Assembly (NCBI GenBank): GCA_036172455.1
Contig: JAXKVY010000001.1
Span: forward strand, 1-64,000
Reading direction: 5' to 3'
Source: Candidatus Izemoplasma sp.
Lineage (GTDB): Bacteria; Bacillota_I; Bacilli_A; Izemoplasmatales; Izemoplasmataceae
Length of the DNA stretch: 64,000 bases
The notes under the pieces: generated by a model
What the model was told of the DNA's origin: nothing
Database searches by the model: none
Seen by the model: the letters and a program-made list of their open reading frames with translations, nothing else
Made by a program: the position numbers and the translations under genes
Part shown: positions 53,697 through 63,581 of the stretch, piece after piece
Position numbering within the stretch: the first letter of the stretch is position 1
Layout: every line of letters starts with the position of its first letter

Positions 53697-53722
53697 TAAA
53701 AAAAGCCTACATAAGTAGGCTT
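53697..53722 (-). terminator. terminator of pdp
   Basis: AAGCCTAC-ATAA-GTAGGCTT (53703-53722), minus-strand T7, touching the stop codon. Confidence 0.85.
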
Positions 53723-55013
53723 AGGTTATAATTTCAAAAATAATATCACGTTTAGAGACCGGTGTATCGATTATGGTGAATGCGTCTTCGACATCTGTTA
53801 AGATTTCATCAATCGCATCTAGATTATTATATATTTTTGCGATAACATCACCTTGAGACACTGAATCACCAACTTTTTTTGTTAAAACAATCCCAACATC
53901 TGGATCGATATCATCATCTTTTGTTTTACGTCCTGCGCCAAGTTTCATAGCCGATAAGCCAATCGTTAAGGCATTAATCTTTTCAATGTATCCATCTTTT
54001 TTGGCGGTTATTTCAACGATTTCTTTAACATTAATGAAATCTTCTAAGGCAGGTAATTTACCACCTTGTGCCTCAATAAATGCATGTTGTTTTTTTAAGG
54101 CATCTAAGTTGTCAATCTTTTGATTAATGAGTGTTTTTGCATCGTCTAATGAATCGGTTAAACCAGCCGCTTTAATCATATGACTTCCTATTGCTTTACA
54201 TAATTTCGTTAAATCGTCAGGACCTTTACCTTGTAATGTCTCGATCGCTTCAACAACTTCTAGTTTGTTTCCAACGGCATACCCTAGCGGTTGCGACATA
54301 TCCGTGATGAAGGCGACCACTTTACGGTCTAAGTTAGTCCCGATTTTAACCATTAACTGTGAGAGTTCTTTGGCATCATCTAAGGATTTCATAAACGCGC
54401 CTTCTCCAACTTTAACATCAAGGACGATCACATCACTACCACTGGCTAATTTTTTACTCATAATACTGGATGCGATTAATGGAATACTTGGCACGGTCGC
54501 AGTGACATCTCTTAATGCATACAAAAGTTTATCTGCTGGGGTTAAATTAGCGGTTTGTCCAGCAACAGCAATGCCGATATCATTTACTTGATGAATGAAA
54601 TCATCGATATCAATATTGATACTTAGTCCAGGAATACTCTCTAATTTATCTAAAGTTCCCCCCGTATGACCGAGTCCACGACCACTTAATTTAGCTACTT
54701 TTGCGCCTGTACTCGCAACAAGTGGACCTAATACTAAGGTTGTTTTATCGCCTACACCACCGGTAGAATGTTTATCGACTTTTCGGCCACTAATTTGTGA
54801 CAGATCAATTTGGTCACCACTATTTAAAATCTCTAACGTTAATGTGGTACTTTCTCGATCGGTCATTCCTTTAAAATATATTGCCATACATAAAGCACTG
54901 ACTTGGTAGTCAGGTATCTCTTTATGGGTATATCCTTGAATAAAAAACGCGATTTCTTCATCACTTAAGGCGTGACCATCCCGTTTCTTTTCAATAATGT
55001 CTACCATTCTCAT
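53721..55013 (-). CDS. pdp: pyrimidine-nucleoside phosphorylase
   Basis: Phosphorolysis of uridine and thymidine to base and (deoxy)ribose 1-phosphate. Signature KHSTGGVGDKTTL in the phosphate-binding loop, SGRGLGHTGGTLDKLESIPG, and SSIMSKKLASGSD. C-terminal domain with DGYIEKINALTIGLSAMKLGAGR. Length 430 matches the family. Near thyA, it suggests thymidine/dUMP recycling. Confidence 0.95.
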   Translation of the reverse strand: MRMVDIIEKKRDGHALSDEEIAFFIQGYTHKEIPDYQVSALCMAIYFKGMTDRESTTLTLEILNSGDQIDLSQISGRKVDKHSTGGVGDKTTLVLGPLVASTGAKVAKLSGRGLGHTGGTLDKLESIPGLSINIDIDDFIHQVNDIGIAVAGQTANLTPADKLLYALRDVTATVPSIPLIASSIMSKKLASGSDVIVLDVKVGEGAFMKSLDDAKELSQLMVKIGTNLDRKVVAFITDMSQPLGYAVGNKLEVVEAIETLQGKGPDDLTKLCKAIGSHMIKAAGLTDSLDDAKTLINQKIDNLDALKKQHAFIEAQGGKLPALEDFINVKEIVEITAKKDGYIEKINALTIGLSAMKLGAGRKTKDDDIDPDVGIVLTKKVGDSVSQGDVIAKIYNNLDAIDEILTDVEDAFTIIDTPVSKRDIIFEIIT

Positions 55014-55081
55014 CTAAATCACCTCTTATTTGTATGTGTATTATAACATATTTGTATCTGGTTAGTAAGTTTTATACACTG

Positions 55082-55903
55082 TCATGAGACAGTGTGTTCA
55101 AATGTGTTAAGTTGCCCTTGGATAATGCCTTTTACATGCTCACTTAATTCAATACTGTTCATATCTTTATAGTCTTCATATTTCATTAACGGATGAATAT
55201 GCACATAGACATGAAATGGTCTTATTGGAAAATGCTTAAAGACTTTACAAACATTATATTGCGTTATGATTAACAAGTCTGCCTTGGGTTTCATGGCGAG
55301 TTTAAACGCCCCCGGTTTAAAGTCAATCATTTTATTACTACGGGAACGTCTTCCTTCGGGGAAAATCGCCATAGGAATTCCGGATTTGACGTTTTTAATC
55401 CCTTGTATAATACTTCTTGCGGCACTCCGGTTTGCTTCTTTTGCGATAAAGACATTGCCTAAAATTTTAATCCAACGTCCAAATATAGGCCATGATTTTA
55501 AAGCTTCTTTGGCAATAAAATCAAGAGGCATATGCTCAAAAATCGGTTTAATGATGATAATATCATAGTTTTCTTGATGATTTCCAACAAGAACAAATGG
55601 ATGATCAGGAATATGTTCTTTACCACTCACATAGACTTTGATTCTGAAAATGTGAAGTCCAAACCGCAGTAATGCACGCGCAAACGCATGATTGAAATGA
55701 TCGTCCTTTGGCTTATTTTGTCTGATAAACGATAGAAGCCATGTCATGATTAGGACAGAGATAAAAGCTATAATAAAGGCTAGGATAATAATGACTAATG
55801 TCATAATGATATCTGAGTAGTGCGTAAATTGATAGGTGTCAGTTAATATCATTATAAGCGCAGTATAGGCTAAAACAAAACTATAATAGATAAAGGTGAC
55901 CAT
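55082..55903 (-). CDS. plsC: 1-acyl-sn-glycerol-3-phosphate acyltransferase
   Basis: Adds the second fatty acid in phosphatidic acid synthesis at the membrane. Two N-terminal membrane segments (about 5-55), then HX4D motif GNHQENYD, substrate motif FPEGRRSRS and PGAFKLA. Length 273 is slightly long because of the N-terminal hydrophobic part. Last gene of the minus-strand group with thyA and folA, 5 bases after folA. Confidence 0.93.
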   Translation of the reverse strand: MVTFIYYSFVLAYTALIMILTDTYQFTHYSDIIMTLVIIILAFIIAFISVLIMTWLLSFIRQNKPKDDHFNHAFARALLRFGLHIFRIKVYVSGKEHIPDHPFVLVGNHQENYDIIIIKPIFEHMPLDFIAKEALKSWPIFGRWIKILGNVFIAKEANRSAARSIIQGIKNVKSGIPMAIFPEGRRSRSNKMIDFKPGAFKLAMKPKADLLIITQYNVCKVFKHFPIRPFHVYVHIHPLMKYEDYKDMNSIELSEHVKGIIQGQLNTFEHTVS

Positions 55904-55908
55904 GTCGA

Positions 55909-56379
55909 TCAGATCCTTTCATATACCGTAAATCTTAAGTCACCAGATTGCTGTTCTTGAATCTTTTTGAATTGACTATAATCAATTGCTGGGAATCGTA
56001 CATCACCTTCAAAGAATTTGTCGATATGGGTAATATATAACCGATCAGCTAAATCTAATGTTAAGTCATAAATCGTTTTTCCACCGATAATAAATAACTC
56101 TTCATTACGGTCAACTTGACTTAGATAGGTTATGACATCATCAGTCACTTCGATGCCTGGATATTCAAATCCTGTTTTACTGGCTACAATATTTTTTCTT
56201 CCAGGTAAAGGCTTCTTAGTGTAAGACAATATGGATTCAAAGGTCTTTTCACCCATTAAAATGGTGTGACCCATAGTTGTTTTCTTAAAGTAAGCTAAGT
56301 CTTCTTTATAATGCCATGGCAATAAGTTGCCTTTTCCAATGACATTATTTTTTGCCATAGCGACAATTATTGAAATCAT
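55909..56379 (-). CDS. folA: dihydrofolate reductase
   Basis: Reduces dihydrofolate with NADPH, regenerating the cofactor used up by thymidylate synthase. ISIIVAMAKNNVIGKGNLLPWHYKEDLAYF holds the substrate loop with acidic residue; GHTILMGEKTFESI and LFIIGGKTIY bind NADPH. Length 156 normal. Its ATG overlaps the thyA stop (TAATG). Confidence 0.96.
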   Translation of the reverse strand: MISIIVAMAKNNVIGKGNLLPWHYKEDLAYFKKTTMGHTILMGEKTFESILSYTKKPLPGRKNIVASKTGFEYPGIEVTDDVITYLSQVDRNEELFIIGGKTIYDLTLDLADRLYITHIDKFFEGDVRFPAIDYSQFKKIQEQQSGDLRFTVYERI

Positions 56380-57260
56380 TAGACACTCACCTTCGCTTTA
56401 ATCCGCGGATGCGGGTTGTATCCTTCAAGTGTAAAGTCAGCATATGTAAATGCTTCGATAGAGGTTACATCTGGATTAATATGCATGGTAGGTAATGGTC
56501 TTGGTTCTCTTGCTAATTGCGTATGGACTTGTTTTAAGTGATCTAAATAAATATGGGTATCACCTAATGTATGGACAAACTCACCAAGTTCAAGATTTGT
56601 CACCTGTGCAATCATCATCGTTAATAAGGCATAACTTGCAATATTAAAAGGCACCCCTAAAAAGACATCAGCGCTCCGTTGATAAAGTTGACAACTGAGT
56701 TTCCCATCGTTGACATAAAATTGAAACATCATATGACAGGGTGGTAATGCCATTTTATCAATGAGTGGTGGATGCCAAGCATTGACAATCATACGGCGAC
56801 TATCAGGATTGTTTTTAATGGTATGAATGACCTGTTTTAATTGATCGACAACTTCACCATTAGGCCCTTCATATGCGCGCCATTGACGACCATATACAGG
56901 GCCTAAATTTCCGTGTTTCTTGGCAAATTCATCATCTGTTTTTATTTTATCAACAAACTCAGTCATTGTCTCTCCTTGAAAATCAGCATGTTTTGTATAA
57001 TTTTGGTAAGGCCACTCATTCCATATCCGAACATTGTTATCCACTAAGTATTTTATATTCGTATTGCCTTGTATAAACCAAAGCAATTCATGAATGATAG
57101 ATTTTAAATGCACTTTTTTAGTTGTTAACAGCGGGAAACCGTCACTTAAATCAAATCGCATTTGATATCCAAAGGTACTTAAGGTTCCTGTTCCAGTGCG
57201 ATCTTCTTTTTTACTGCCATTGTCTAAGACATAATGTAATAAGTCTAAGTATTGTCTCAT
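56379..57260 (-). CDS. thyA: thymidylate synthase (ThyA type)
   Basis: Converts dUMP to dTMP with methylene-tetrahydrofolate. Conserved RTGTGT, the catalytic cysteine in [37 protein letters not shown] and the FEGYNPHP-like end. At 293 residues it has the short insertion seen in some Gram-positive enzymes. Sits between the small membrane gene and folA with overlapping codons at both ends. Confidence 0.97.
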   Translation of the reverse strand: MRQYLDLLHYVLDNGSKKEDRTGTGTLSTFGYQMRFDLSDGFPLLTTKKVHLKSIIHELLWFIQGNTNIKYLVDNNVRIWNEWPYQNYTKHADFQGETMTEFVDKIKTDDEFAKKHGNLGPVYGRQWRAYEGPNGEVVDQLKQVIHTIKNNPDSRRMIVNAWHPPLIDKMALPPCHMMFQFYVNDGKLSCQLYQRSADVFLGVPFNIASYALLTMMIAQVTNLELGEFVHTLGDTHIYLDHLKQVHTQLAREPRPLPTMHINPDVTSIEAFTYADFTLEGYNPHPRIKAKVSV

Positions 57261-57526
57261 TTCGGTTCTTCCTCTCGATCATTAGTAATGTATTTTACCA
57301 GTTGTTTTAATAAAACAGCAATCGCAAAAATAGCCGGTATGGTGGGGGTAAATGGTCCTGCCCATAATAATACATAAGCACTTCCAAATCCAATTAAGGC
57401 GGCAGAGCCCCTTAATATACCTAATAAAACACTCACCCATGCCGGGATATAAAAGATAATTGCTGCAAACAATATATAAACAAACATATCTTTAACGAAT
57501 ATGTTCTCCTTTAGCCATTTTTTCAT
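57257..57526 (-). CDS. small membrane protein, 89 aa
   Basis: Unrecognised. Two or three hydrophobic segments ([56 protein letters not shown]) and a charged end. GGTGAT precedes the ATG. It leads the operon and overlaps thyA by ATGA, so it is expressed with nucleotide and folate genes, but nothing else points to a role. Confidence 0.75.
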   Translation of the reverse strand: MKKWLKENIFVKDMFVYILFAAIIFYIPAWVSVLLGILRGSAALIGFGSAYVLLWAGPFTPTIPAIFAIAVLLKQLVKYITNDREEEPK

Positions 57527-57592
57527 AAAATCACCAGTTTTTTTTGCTAATCATATTATATCAAAATTATATCATTATTGAAATAACAATCA

Positions 57593-57626
57593 TAAAAAAA
57601 CACTATTTTTACATAGTGTTTTTTTA
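57593..57626. terminator. bidirectional terminator after ssb
   Basis: AACACTAT/ATAGTGTT stem with A7 on the left and T7 on the right. Confidence 0.8.
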
Positions 57627-57630
57627 TACC

Positions 57631-57966
57631 TTACGTGTTTTTGGTTTGAGTATTAATAAATGTGATTTTCTCGGCAATAACTTCTGAGTAAGAAAATGAT
57701 TTGCCCTCTTCATATTCAAAATAACGTTGAGCAAGACGTGCTTTAATACCTACAGTTGATCCTTTCTTACAATACTGTACAGTGTTTTCTGCGATGCCCC
57801 GCCATAACGAACATTTAATAAAATCTGTATCATATTCGCCTGTTTTGGCATTCTTAAATGTTCGATCCACAGCCAGTGTGATCGTGGTCACTTTTGTACC
57901 ATCATCTAATGTTCTTAGTTCTGGGTCATAGACAAGTCGTCCGACTAAAATTACTTGATTTAACAT
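57631..57966 (-). CDS. ssb: single-stranded DNA-binding protein, short form
   Basis: OB-fold ssDNA-binding protein: MLNQVILVGRLVYDPELRTLDDGTKVTTITLAVDR and the RGIAENTVQYCKKGS region. The frame extends to 58092, but AAAGGAGG sets the start at ATG 57966 (111 aa). It ends after the OB fold, with no linker and no acidic tail for partner proteins, like B. subtilis SsbB. The main SSB is probably elsewhere, beside rpsF and rpsR. Confidence 0.93.
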   Translation of the reverse strand: MLNQVILVGRLVYDPELRTLDDGTKVTTITLAVDRTFKNAKTGEYDTDFIKCSLWRGIAENTVQYCKKGSTVGIKARLAQRYFEYEEGKSFSYSEVIAEKITFINTQTKNT

Positions 57967-58274
57967 AGTACCTCCTTTTTTTACTAGAATATATACTTTA
58001 GGTTTAAAAGGAAAGCTACTAAATGGCGTGATTTTGTGAGAGGGTATAGCGCATTTTATCAAATTTAGGGAGCCTTGCTGATTTATCGACACCTATTTGT
58101 CTTATTATCAAAAGATATGAGAAAATTTAGATGATTTTGCAATCTTTTTAGTAAAACAAACGATTGAGATAAATCTTATATTACGCCAACCTGTGGTGAG
58201 CTTATAGTAATAAAATAAATCAAGAATGATCTTACGGTATAGCGTTAGTTAACATATATGACTTATTTTAAGCA

Positions 58275-58305
58275 AATAAAAAAGAGTTTGATTTCAAACT
58301 CTTTT
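58275..58305 (-). terminator. terminator of the DUF3137-lemA pair
   Basis: 12-bp stem AAAAGAGTTTGA/TCAAACTCTTTT (58280-58305) with a 2-base loop; minus-strand T-run. Confidence 0.82.
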
Positions 58306-58316
58306 CATGAACGGTA

Positions 58317-58880
58317 TTAAAACTCGATTTTCACATCTTCACGTTTTTGGATATCTGCTTCAAAGAACTCTTTTTGCTGCATGTTAATCATACCTGCGAC
58401 AATACTTGTTGGGAATGTGACAATCCGTGAATTTAAAATCGAAACATTGGAGTTGTACAAACGACGTGCAGCTTGTAGATGTTCTTCAACATCACTGATG
58501 CTGTTTTGTAGACTCGCAAATGACTGTTGCGCTTTTAAATCAGGATAGGCTTCAATCGCCACATTGATTCCTGACTGCAAGGTGTTCATTTTGTTCATAA
58601 ATTCTTGTTTGTCCTCCATAGACATTGAGCGTGGTTTTCCTGAACGCCATTTGGTCACATTTTCAAGTGTTTCTTTTTCATGTTTGGCATACCCTTTAAC
58701 AGTATTCACCATTTTTGTTAAGACATCAAATCGTTTTGTTAACGCGACATCAATCCCACTTTCTGATTCATTGACTTTGACTTCTAGTCTTCTTAAACTG
58801 TTCATTGTTGCGATGTACCACAGTACTGGGAATATTATGATGACAGCAACAACTAGTAATACAATAACGATATTTGGCAT
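58317..58880 (-). CDS. lemA: LemA family protein
   Basis: One N-terminal membrane segment then a long helical bundle (NSLRRLEVKVNESESGIDVALTKRFDVLTKMVNTVKGYAKHE...; LQAARRLYNSNVSILNSRIVTFPTSIVA). Length 187 is normal. The family is widespread with no proven function. Second gene after the DUF3137 protein, a common pairing. Confidence 0.95.
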   Translation of the reverse strand: MPNIVIVLLVVAVIIIFPVLWYIATMNSLRRLEVKVNESESGIDVALTKRFDVLTKMVNTVKGYAKHEKETLENVTKWRSGKPRSMSMEDKQEFMNKMNTLQSGINVAIEAYPDLKAQQSFASLQNSISDVEEHLQAARRLYNSNVSILNSRIVTFPTSIVAGMINMQQKEFFEADIQKREDVKIEF

Positions 58881-58891
58881 AATGTTTCCTC

Positions 58892-59761
58892 CTATTTTTT
58901 AAATATTTTATTGTTTAATCTAAGTTCATGAACAACATCTTTTACAACTAATAAATCGCGTCTAAATTCTTCTATGAGTGAAGTATTAATCGGGCGATAA
59001 AGCTGTAGTTCAAAGGTATCTCGGCGGTTGTTGATGCCAATATAGAGTTTGTTTTCTATAAAGGAAAATCCAATATTCCCACGATTATGTTGTTCAAAAT
59101 CCATAAGTGCTTCCATAAAATGAGGTGTTAACACATAAAACGCTGTATGATCATTGGTGGTGTAGGTCGTAAACGTATCATTAAAGGCAACACTTTCAAG
59201 TTGTACACGGTTGAAATCACGATTACTTTGCGGTCGTCCGCGTTCTAATACTTGTACAAATCCATCAAATCTCTTGTTAAAATCAAAGATGAATAAACGG
59301 CCTTGATAATATGTTTCATAGTATGTTCGTGTCCCGTTTTTGGTGTGTCTCACATGACGTTCTTCTAGCTTAACATCACTAGATTCAAATTTGACACCAT
59401 CAATTTTACCTGAAATATAATCTTCAGAATGAAACCGATCAGCGCGTTTCATGAATTCACATGAATAGACATCATAAGCACTTAATCCCTTTCCTGCTGA
59501 GAAATAGCCTTCATCTAGTTCATCTTTAATCAATTCCGTCATGACTTCTGATTTAAAGCGTTTGCTGACGTCACTAAATATTACTGATCCAATAATAAGC
59601 AAAATTATACCAACAAACCCAAGGGGTAAGGCAATATATAACTTAAATGACTGCATAACAAGTAAATATGTAAATACAGCGACAACGATGGCAATCCCAC
59701 CAATTGTAATGAGCCGTTCAGCTTTGCTTTTTTGTTGTTGATACGCATTTAATTTATCCAT
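58892..59761 (-). CDS. DUF3137 membrane protein
   Basis: Two N-terminal membrane segments (about 15-65) then a cytoplasmic domain with the DUF3137 pattern (FKSEVMTELIKDEL, DYISGKIDGVKFESSDVKLE, YYQGRLFIFDFNKRFDG, SFIENKLYIGIN). The frame runs to 59812, but GAGGAG points to ATG 59761 (289 aa). DUF3137 genes often sit directly before lemA, as here (11-base gap), so the two probably act together. Role unknown. Confidence 0.88.
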   Translation of the reverse strand: MDKLNAYQQQKSKAERLITIGGIAIVVAVFTYLLVMQSFKLYIALPLGFVGIILLIIGSVIFSDVSKRFKSEVMTELIKDELDEGYFSAGKGLSAYDVYSCEFMKRADRFHSEDYISGKIDGVKFESSDVKLEERHVRHTKNGTRTYYETYYQGRLFIFDFNKRFDGFVQVLERGRPQSNRDFNRVQLESVAFNDTFTTYTTNDHTAFYVLTPHFMEALMDFEQHNRGNIGFSFIENKLYIGINNRRDTFELQLYRPINTSLIEEFRRDLLVVKDVVHELRLNNKIFKK

Positions 59762-59772
59762 ATAAACTCCTC

Positions 59773-61263
59773 TTATGTAAATTTCTGTGTTGCCATGATC
59801 GCTTTTTGCCATTGTGTATATAAGTGATTACGCTTAGCTTCTGTCATCTTAGGTTTAAATGTTTTATCCTCTCTTGCACAGTTTTTAAGTTCATCAATAC
59901 TTGCATAAAACCCACTTGCTAAACCACTCATATAAGCCGCACCTAACGCCGTTGATTCAATGATTTGTGGACGAATGATGGTCTTGTTTAACACATCACT
60001 TTGAAATTGCATTAAAAAGTCATTCATACTGGCGCCCCCATCCACTTTTAAATATTTGGGTGTGATTTTAGATTCTTTTGCCATGACATCAATGATGTCT
60101 TTGGTTTGAAAGGCTAAAGATTGCAGTGTTGCGCGTGTAATATGTGCTTGTGTTGTGCCGCGTGTAAGACCGAAAATGGCCCCTTTTGCTTCACTATTCC
60201 AATACGGTGTACCAAGGCCAGCAAAAGCTGGTACAACGACAACCCCCCGTGTATCAGTTACTGTTTTGGCTAATGTTTCAGAATCACTAGCTGAGTCAAA
60301 GAAATGAAGATAATCTCGTAACCATTGAATCGCACTACCGGCTACAAATACACTCCCTTCAAGGGCATAAGTAACATTTCCATCGATGCTGTATGCAATG
60401 GTTGTTAGTAGACCACTTTCGGAAGTTACAGGGGTTTTTCCTGTATTCATCAGCATAAAACAGCCTGTTCCATAGGTGTTTTTAATACTTCCTTGTTCAA
60501 GACACAGTTGCCCGAACAAGGCTGCTTGTTGGTCACCAAGTACCCCAGCAATAGGAATTTCAGCCCCAAAAAACATTTCGCGAGCCGTTTGTCCAAAAAT
60601 CGCATTCGAATCAACAACTTCTGGTAAACAACGCTTATTTATGCCTAATAAAGAAAGAATTTCATCATCCCAAGTGTGGGTGTGAATATTATATAATAAT
60701 GTTCTTGATGCATTGGTCACATCGGTCTTATGAACTTTATGACCTGACAATTTATATAATAACCAACTATCTACGGTTCCCACCATCAGTTGGTCATTGT
60801 CCATTTTTTCTTGTATACCAGGTACATTTTCCAAGGCCCATTTAATTTTTGTCCCACTAAAATACGGATCGATAACAAGCCCTGTTTTATCCTTAAAAAA
60901 AGACGATAAACCTTGTTGTTTTAATGCTTTACAGATATCATTACTTTGTTTTGACTGCCAGACAATAGCGTCATAAAGTGGTTCACCTGTTTCTCTATCC
61001 CATAAAACGATTGTTTCACGTTGGTTTGTAATCCCAATACTGGCGATTTCTTCAGGTAGTATTTCTGCGCTTAGTAAACTCTCAGCCAAGGTGTTTAGAA
61101 CGGTTCTCCATATATCATATGCGCGTTGTTCAACGGTATTTTCATCCCGATATATCATCTCAATTTCACGCTGTGCTTGTGAAACAATCCGACCTGATTT
61201 ATCAAATACGATGGTTCTAGATGAGGTTGTACCTTGATCAATTGCAATCACATACTTTTGCAT
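59773..61263 (-). CDS. glpK: glycerol kinase
   Basis: Phosphorylates glycerol to glycerol 3-phosphate. FGGY motifs: YVIAIDQGTTSSRTIVFDKSG, the GVLGDQQAALFGQ ATP region and GLTRGTTQAHITRATLQSLAFQT. The frame starts with GTG 61272, but AAGGATGTGA suits ATG 61263 (496 aa). In many Gram-positive GlpKs a histidine two residues before the FYG/FFG step is phosphorylated by HPr; here that stretch reads REMFFGAEIPIAG with Met at the place, so HPr control may be lost. No glpF or glpD nearby. Confidence 0.96.
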   Translation of the reverse strand: MQKYVIAIDQGTTSSRTIVFDKSGRIVSQAQREIEMIYRDENTVEQRAYDIWRTVLNTLAESLLSAEILPEEIASIGITNQRETIVLWDRETGEPLYDAIVWQSKQSNDICKALKQQGLSSFFKDKTGLVIDPYFSGTKIKWALENVPGIQEKMDNDQLMVGTVDSWLLYKLSGHKVHKTDVTNASRTLLYNIHTHTWDDEILSLLGINKRCLPEVVDSNAIFGQTAREMFFGAEIPIAGVLGDQQAALFGQLCLEQGSIKNTYGTGCFMLMNTGKTPVTSESGLLTTIAYSIDGNVTYALEGSVFVAGSAIQWLRDYLHFFDSASDSETLAKTVTDTRGVVVVPAFAGLGTPYWNSEAKGAIFGLTRGTTQAHITRATLQSLAFQTKDIIDVMAKESKITPKYLKVDGGASMNDFLMQFQSDVLNKTIIRPQIIESTALGAAYMSGLASGFYASIDELKNCAREDKTFKPKMTEAKRNHLYTQWQKAIMATQKFT

Positions 61264-61361
61264 CTTAATCACATCCTTATCCCTATTTTACCAAAAGTCA
61301 TAGAATAATTAAATAAAAAATCGATTTTATGCTATAATAAGTAAAGAAGAGGGTGATTTAG

Positions 61362-62291
61362 ATGGAAAAAGAATTGACATTAGTCGATCCGTATGAGCAT
61401 GATTTACACTGTTACGTGTGGGAAACTGACGTTGAAGTGAAAGGGATTATTCAAATAATCCATGGAGCTGGGGAACATATGAAACGCTATGAGCATTTTG
61501 CTAAAGCCTGTAATGAGGCTGGGTTTCATGTGATTGGTAGTGATTTATTAGGACATGGACTCTCCGCTACTAAAGATGATCGTGTCTTTTTCTCAGATTC
61601 TATTGGTTTCCATATTGTCTATGAAGGAATCCGAACAGTAAGGGATTATATTGAAGAACAATATCCTACTTTAGATGTTATTTTATTTGCCCATTCAATG
61701 GGATCGTTTTTCGGTCGCTATGCGATGATTCATAATCATCATCAGTATACACAAGCTATCTTCTCTGGTACTGGGGTGTTTAGTAGTTTTAAAACCCGTG
61801 TTGGTATAGTCCTTGCTAAATTAATTGCGTTGGTCCGTGGCAATGAGTATGTCAGTGATTTCTTTAATCATAGAATCTTAGATGGTCACATCAGACATAT
61901 GCGTAGAAACGGCTTGATTCATCGCAAAATTGATTGGTTAACGCAAGATCGAGACATGATTAAAGCGTTCAAAGATGATCCTTTAACAGGAAAACCATTT
62001 ACGATTAAAGCGCAACAAGATGTGTTAAGCATTATTCCCGAAATTCAAAACAAATCATTGATTAAAGCAGGGGCTAGTTCAGCCGCACTACTTTTCATTA
62101 GTGGTGAGTATGATGCCTTATCTGATTATGGCAATGGCATTAAGACATTATGTCGGATATATCAAGATTCGGGATATTCTAATGTGCATTATAAGGTCTT
62201 AAATAATTGTCGACATGAAATAATCAACGAAATTGAACGCGATAAACACATAGAAACGATTTTATCATTTATTCAGTCCAATTTAAAATGA
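61362..62291 (+). CDS. lysophospholipase / monoacylglycerol lipase-like hydrolase
   Basis: Serine alpha/beta hydrolase of the Hydrolase_4 family. IIHGAGEHMKRYEHFA oxyanion loop, nucleophile AHSMGSFFGRY, Asp in ISGEYDALSDYG and His in NNCRHEIINE form the triad. Length 309 is typical. It could release glycerol or glycerophosphate from lipids, which would suit glpK next door, but the two are divergent genes. GAGGGTGA ribosome site. Confidence 0.88.
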   Translation: MEKELTLVDPYEHDLHCYVWETDVEVKGIIQIIHGAGEHMKRYEHFAKACNEAGFHVIGSDLLGHGLSATKDDRVFFSDSIGFHIVYEGIRTVRDYIEEQYPTLDVILFAHSMGSFFGRYAMIHNHHQYTQAIFSGTGVFSSFKTRVGIVLAKLIALVRGNEYVSDFFNHRILDGHIRHMRRNGLIHRKIDWLTQDRDMIKAFKDDPLTGKPFTIKAQQDVLSIIPEIQNKSLIKAGASSAALLFISGEYDALSDYGNGIKTLCRIYQDSGYSNVHYKVLNNCRHEIINEIERDKHIETILSFIQSNLK

Positions 62292-62319
62292 TGCCTTACA
62301 AATAAGGCATCATTTTTTT
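62285..62319. terminator. bidirectional terminator
   Basis: AAATGATGCCTTA/TAAGGCATCATTT stem with T7 on the plus strand, between convergent genes. Confidence 0.88.
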
Positions 62320-63581
62320 ATGAGTATTTTAGCAGTTTGTGCATCCTTTAAGATAGCTTTTGCGTGATTGATATCATCGAGGGTAATGGTTTTAGAATAA
62401 TCAAGTATGTTGAACAAATCATCCTTTAAGAAATGATATTTTGTAAATTGGTTCGCAATATATTCAATGCTATTCAAGGCATGAATAAAGCCACCTAGGA
62501 TTTGCTTTTTCACACGCAAGAAATCTGTTTCATTAAACGTTAAGGTATCCAGTTCTTGTAAGTAAGTATCTAGGGCTGTTAAGAATGCCTCTGCTTGTGG
62601 TGTATTACAACTAAATAATACATTTGCTGTGTCTTGCTCAATGGTAATATCAACATCAAAAGAGTCATTAATATAACCTTTTTCAATCCATGCTTGATAG
62701 CGGTCTGTGCTTTTACCTATAATGAGTTCAAGCAACATCGCAAATATGAGTTCTTGTTTCATGACATGGTGATCCGATAATTGACTTGGATCAAGTTTAG
62801 CCCCTAAGGCACTATGGGGGACAAAAACATCTTTCTGTAACAATGTAAGGGTATCATCCACAACGTCAGTTGGCTCTTGAATGGGAGTTTCTTGTAATGT
62901 TGTATTTTTTTCTTGATAAGGAATTATTAAATTATGTAGCGTATCTTCTATCGTCTCTAAATTAACATTTCCAGCAATAACCATGACCATCTCTTTGGGA
63001 TGGTAATACTGTTTGTGCACAGTGTTTAATAACTCAGGTGTAATCTGTGTGATACTCTCTTTTGTCCCTAAAACACGGTGTTTTATCGGATGATTATGAT
63101 ACATATTATCCATCAATGTTTCATACATGACCGCGTTAGGATCATCTTGATACATATCAATTTCTTCGGCAATAACGCTGATTTCCTTGGACACACCTTT
63201 TTCTGTAAAGGTTGGCTCGTAGACGAGATCTATCAATGTATGTAGATTGGTCTTAAGATCCTCAGAACAGGAAAAGAGATACGTTGTTTGATTATTTTGT
63301 GTATAGGCATTAACACTCGCATGGTGTTTCGCAAACTTTGTCGATAGTTCTTCCCCATCACGATCAAATAATTTATGTTCTAAGAAATGCGCTGTCCCTA
63401 AAGGAATTTCAATTGAGGTATCTGTTTTATGCAGGGTCGTTGTGTTCGCACCAAAGGGTGTGGTTAAAGTGACATAGGTTTTATGAAAGTTTGGTTTCGG
63501 TATAACAACAATAGATAAACCACTGTGATGTTGATAGGTGTAGGTAGTTTCTTGGAGCGCTTTATAGGTTGTTGTTTTCAT
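62310..63581 (-). CDS. M16 family zinc peptidase (YmfH-like)
   Basis: Pitrilysin-type metallopeptidase. The inverted zinc motif HFLEH is in GTAHFLEHKLFD, with the downstream ligand in EKGVSKEISVIAEEIDMYQDDP. Length 423 fits the YmfH branch, which in Bacillota pairs with a YmfF-type partner, exactly the layout here. GGGGG ribosome site; its start lies inside the end of the upstream gene (20-base overlap). Confidence 0.93.
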   Translation of the reverse strand: MKTTTYKALQETTYTYQHHSGLSIVVIPKPNFHKTYVTLTTPFGANTTTLHKTDTSIEIPLGTAHFLEHKLFDRDGEELSTKFAKHHASVNAYTQNNQTTYLFSCSEDLKTNLHTLIDLVYEPTFTEKGVSKEISVIAEEIDMYQDDPNAVMYETLMDNMYHNHPIKHRVLGTKESITQITPELLNTVHKQYYHPKEMVMVIAGNVNLETIEDTLHNLIIPYQEKNTTLQETPIQEPTDVVDDTLTLLQKDVFVPHSALGAKLDPSQLSDHHVMKQELIFAMLLELIIGKSTDRYQAWIEKGYINDSFDVDITIEQDTANVLFSCNTPQAEAFLTALDTYLQELDTLTFNETDFLRVKKQILGGFIHALNSIEYIANQFTKYHFLKDDLFNILDYSKTITLDDINHAKAILKDAQTAKILIKK

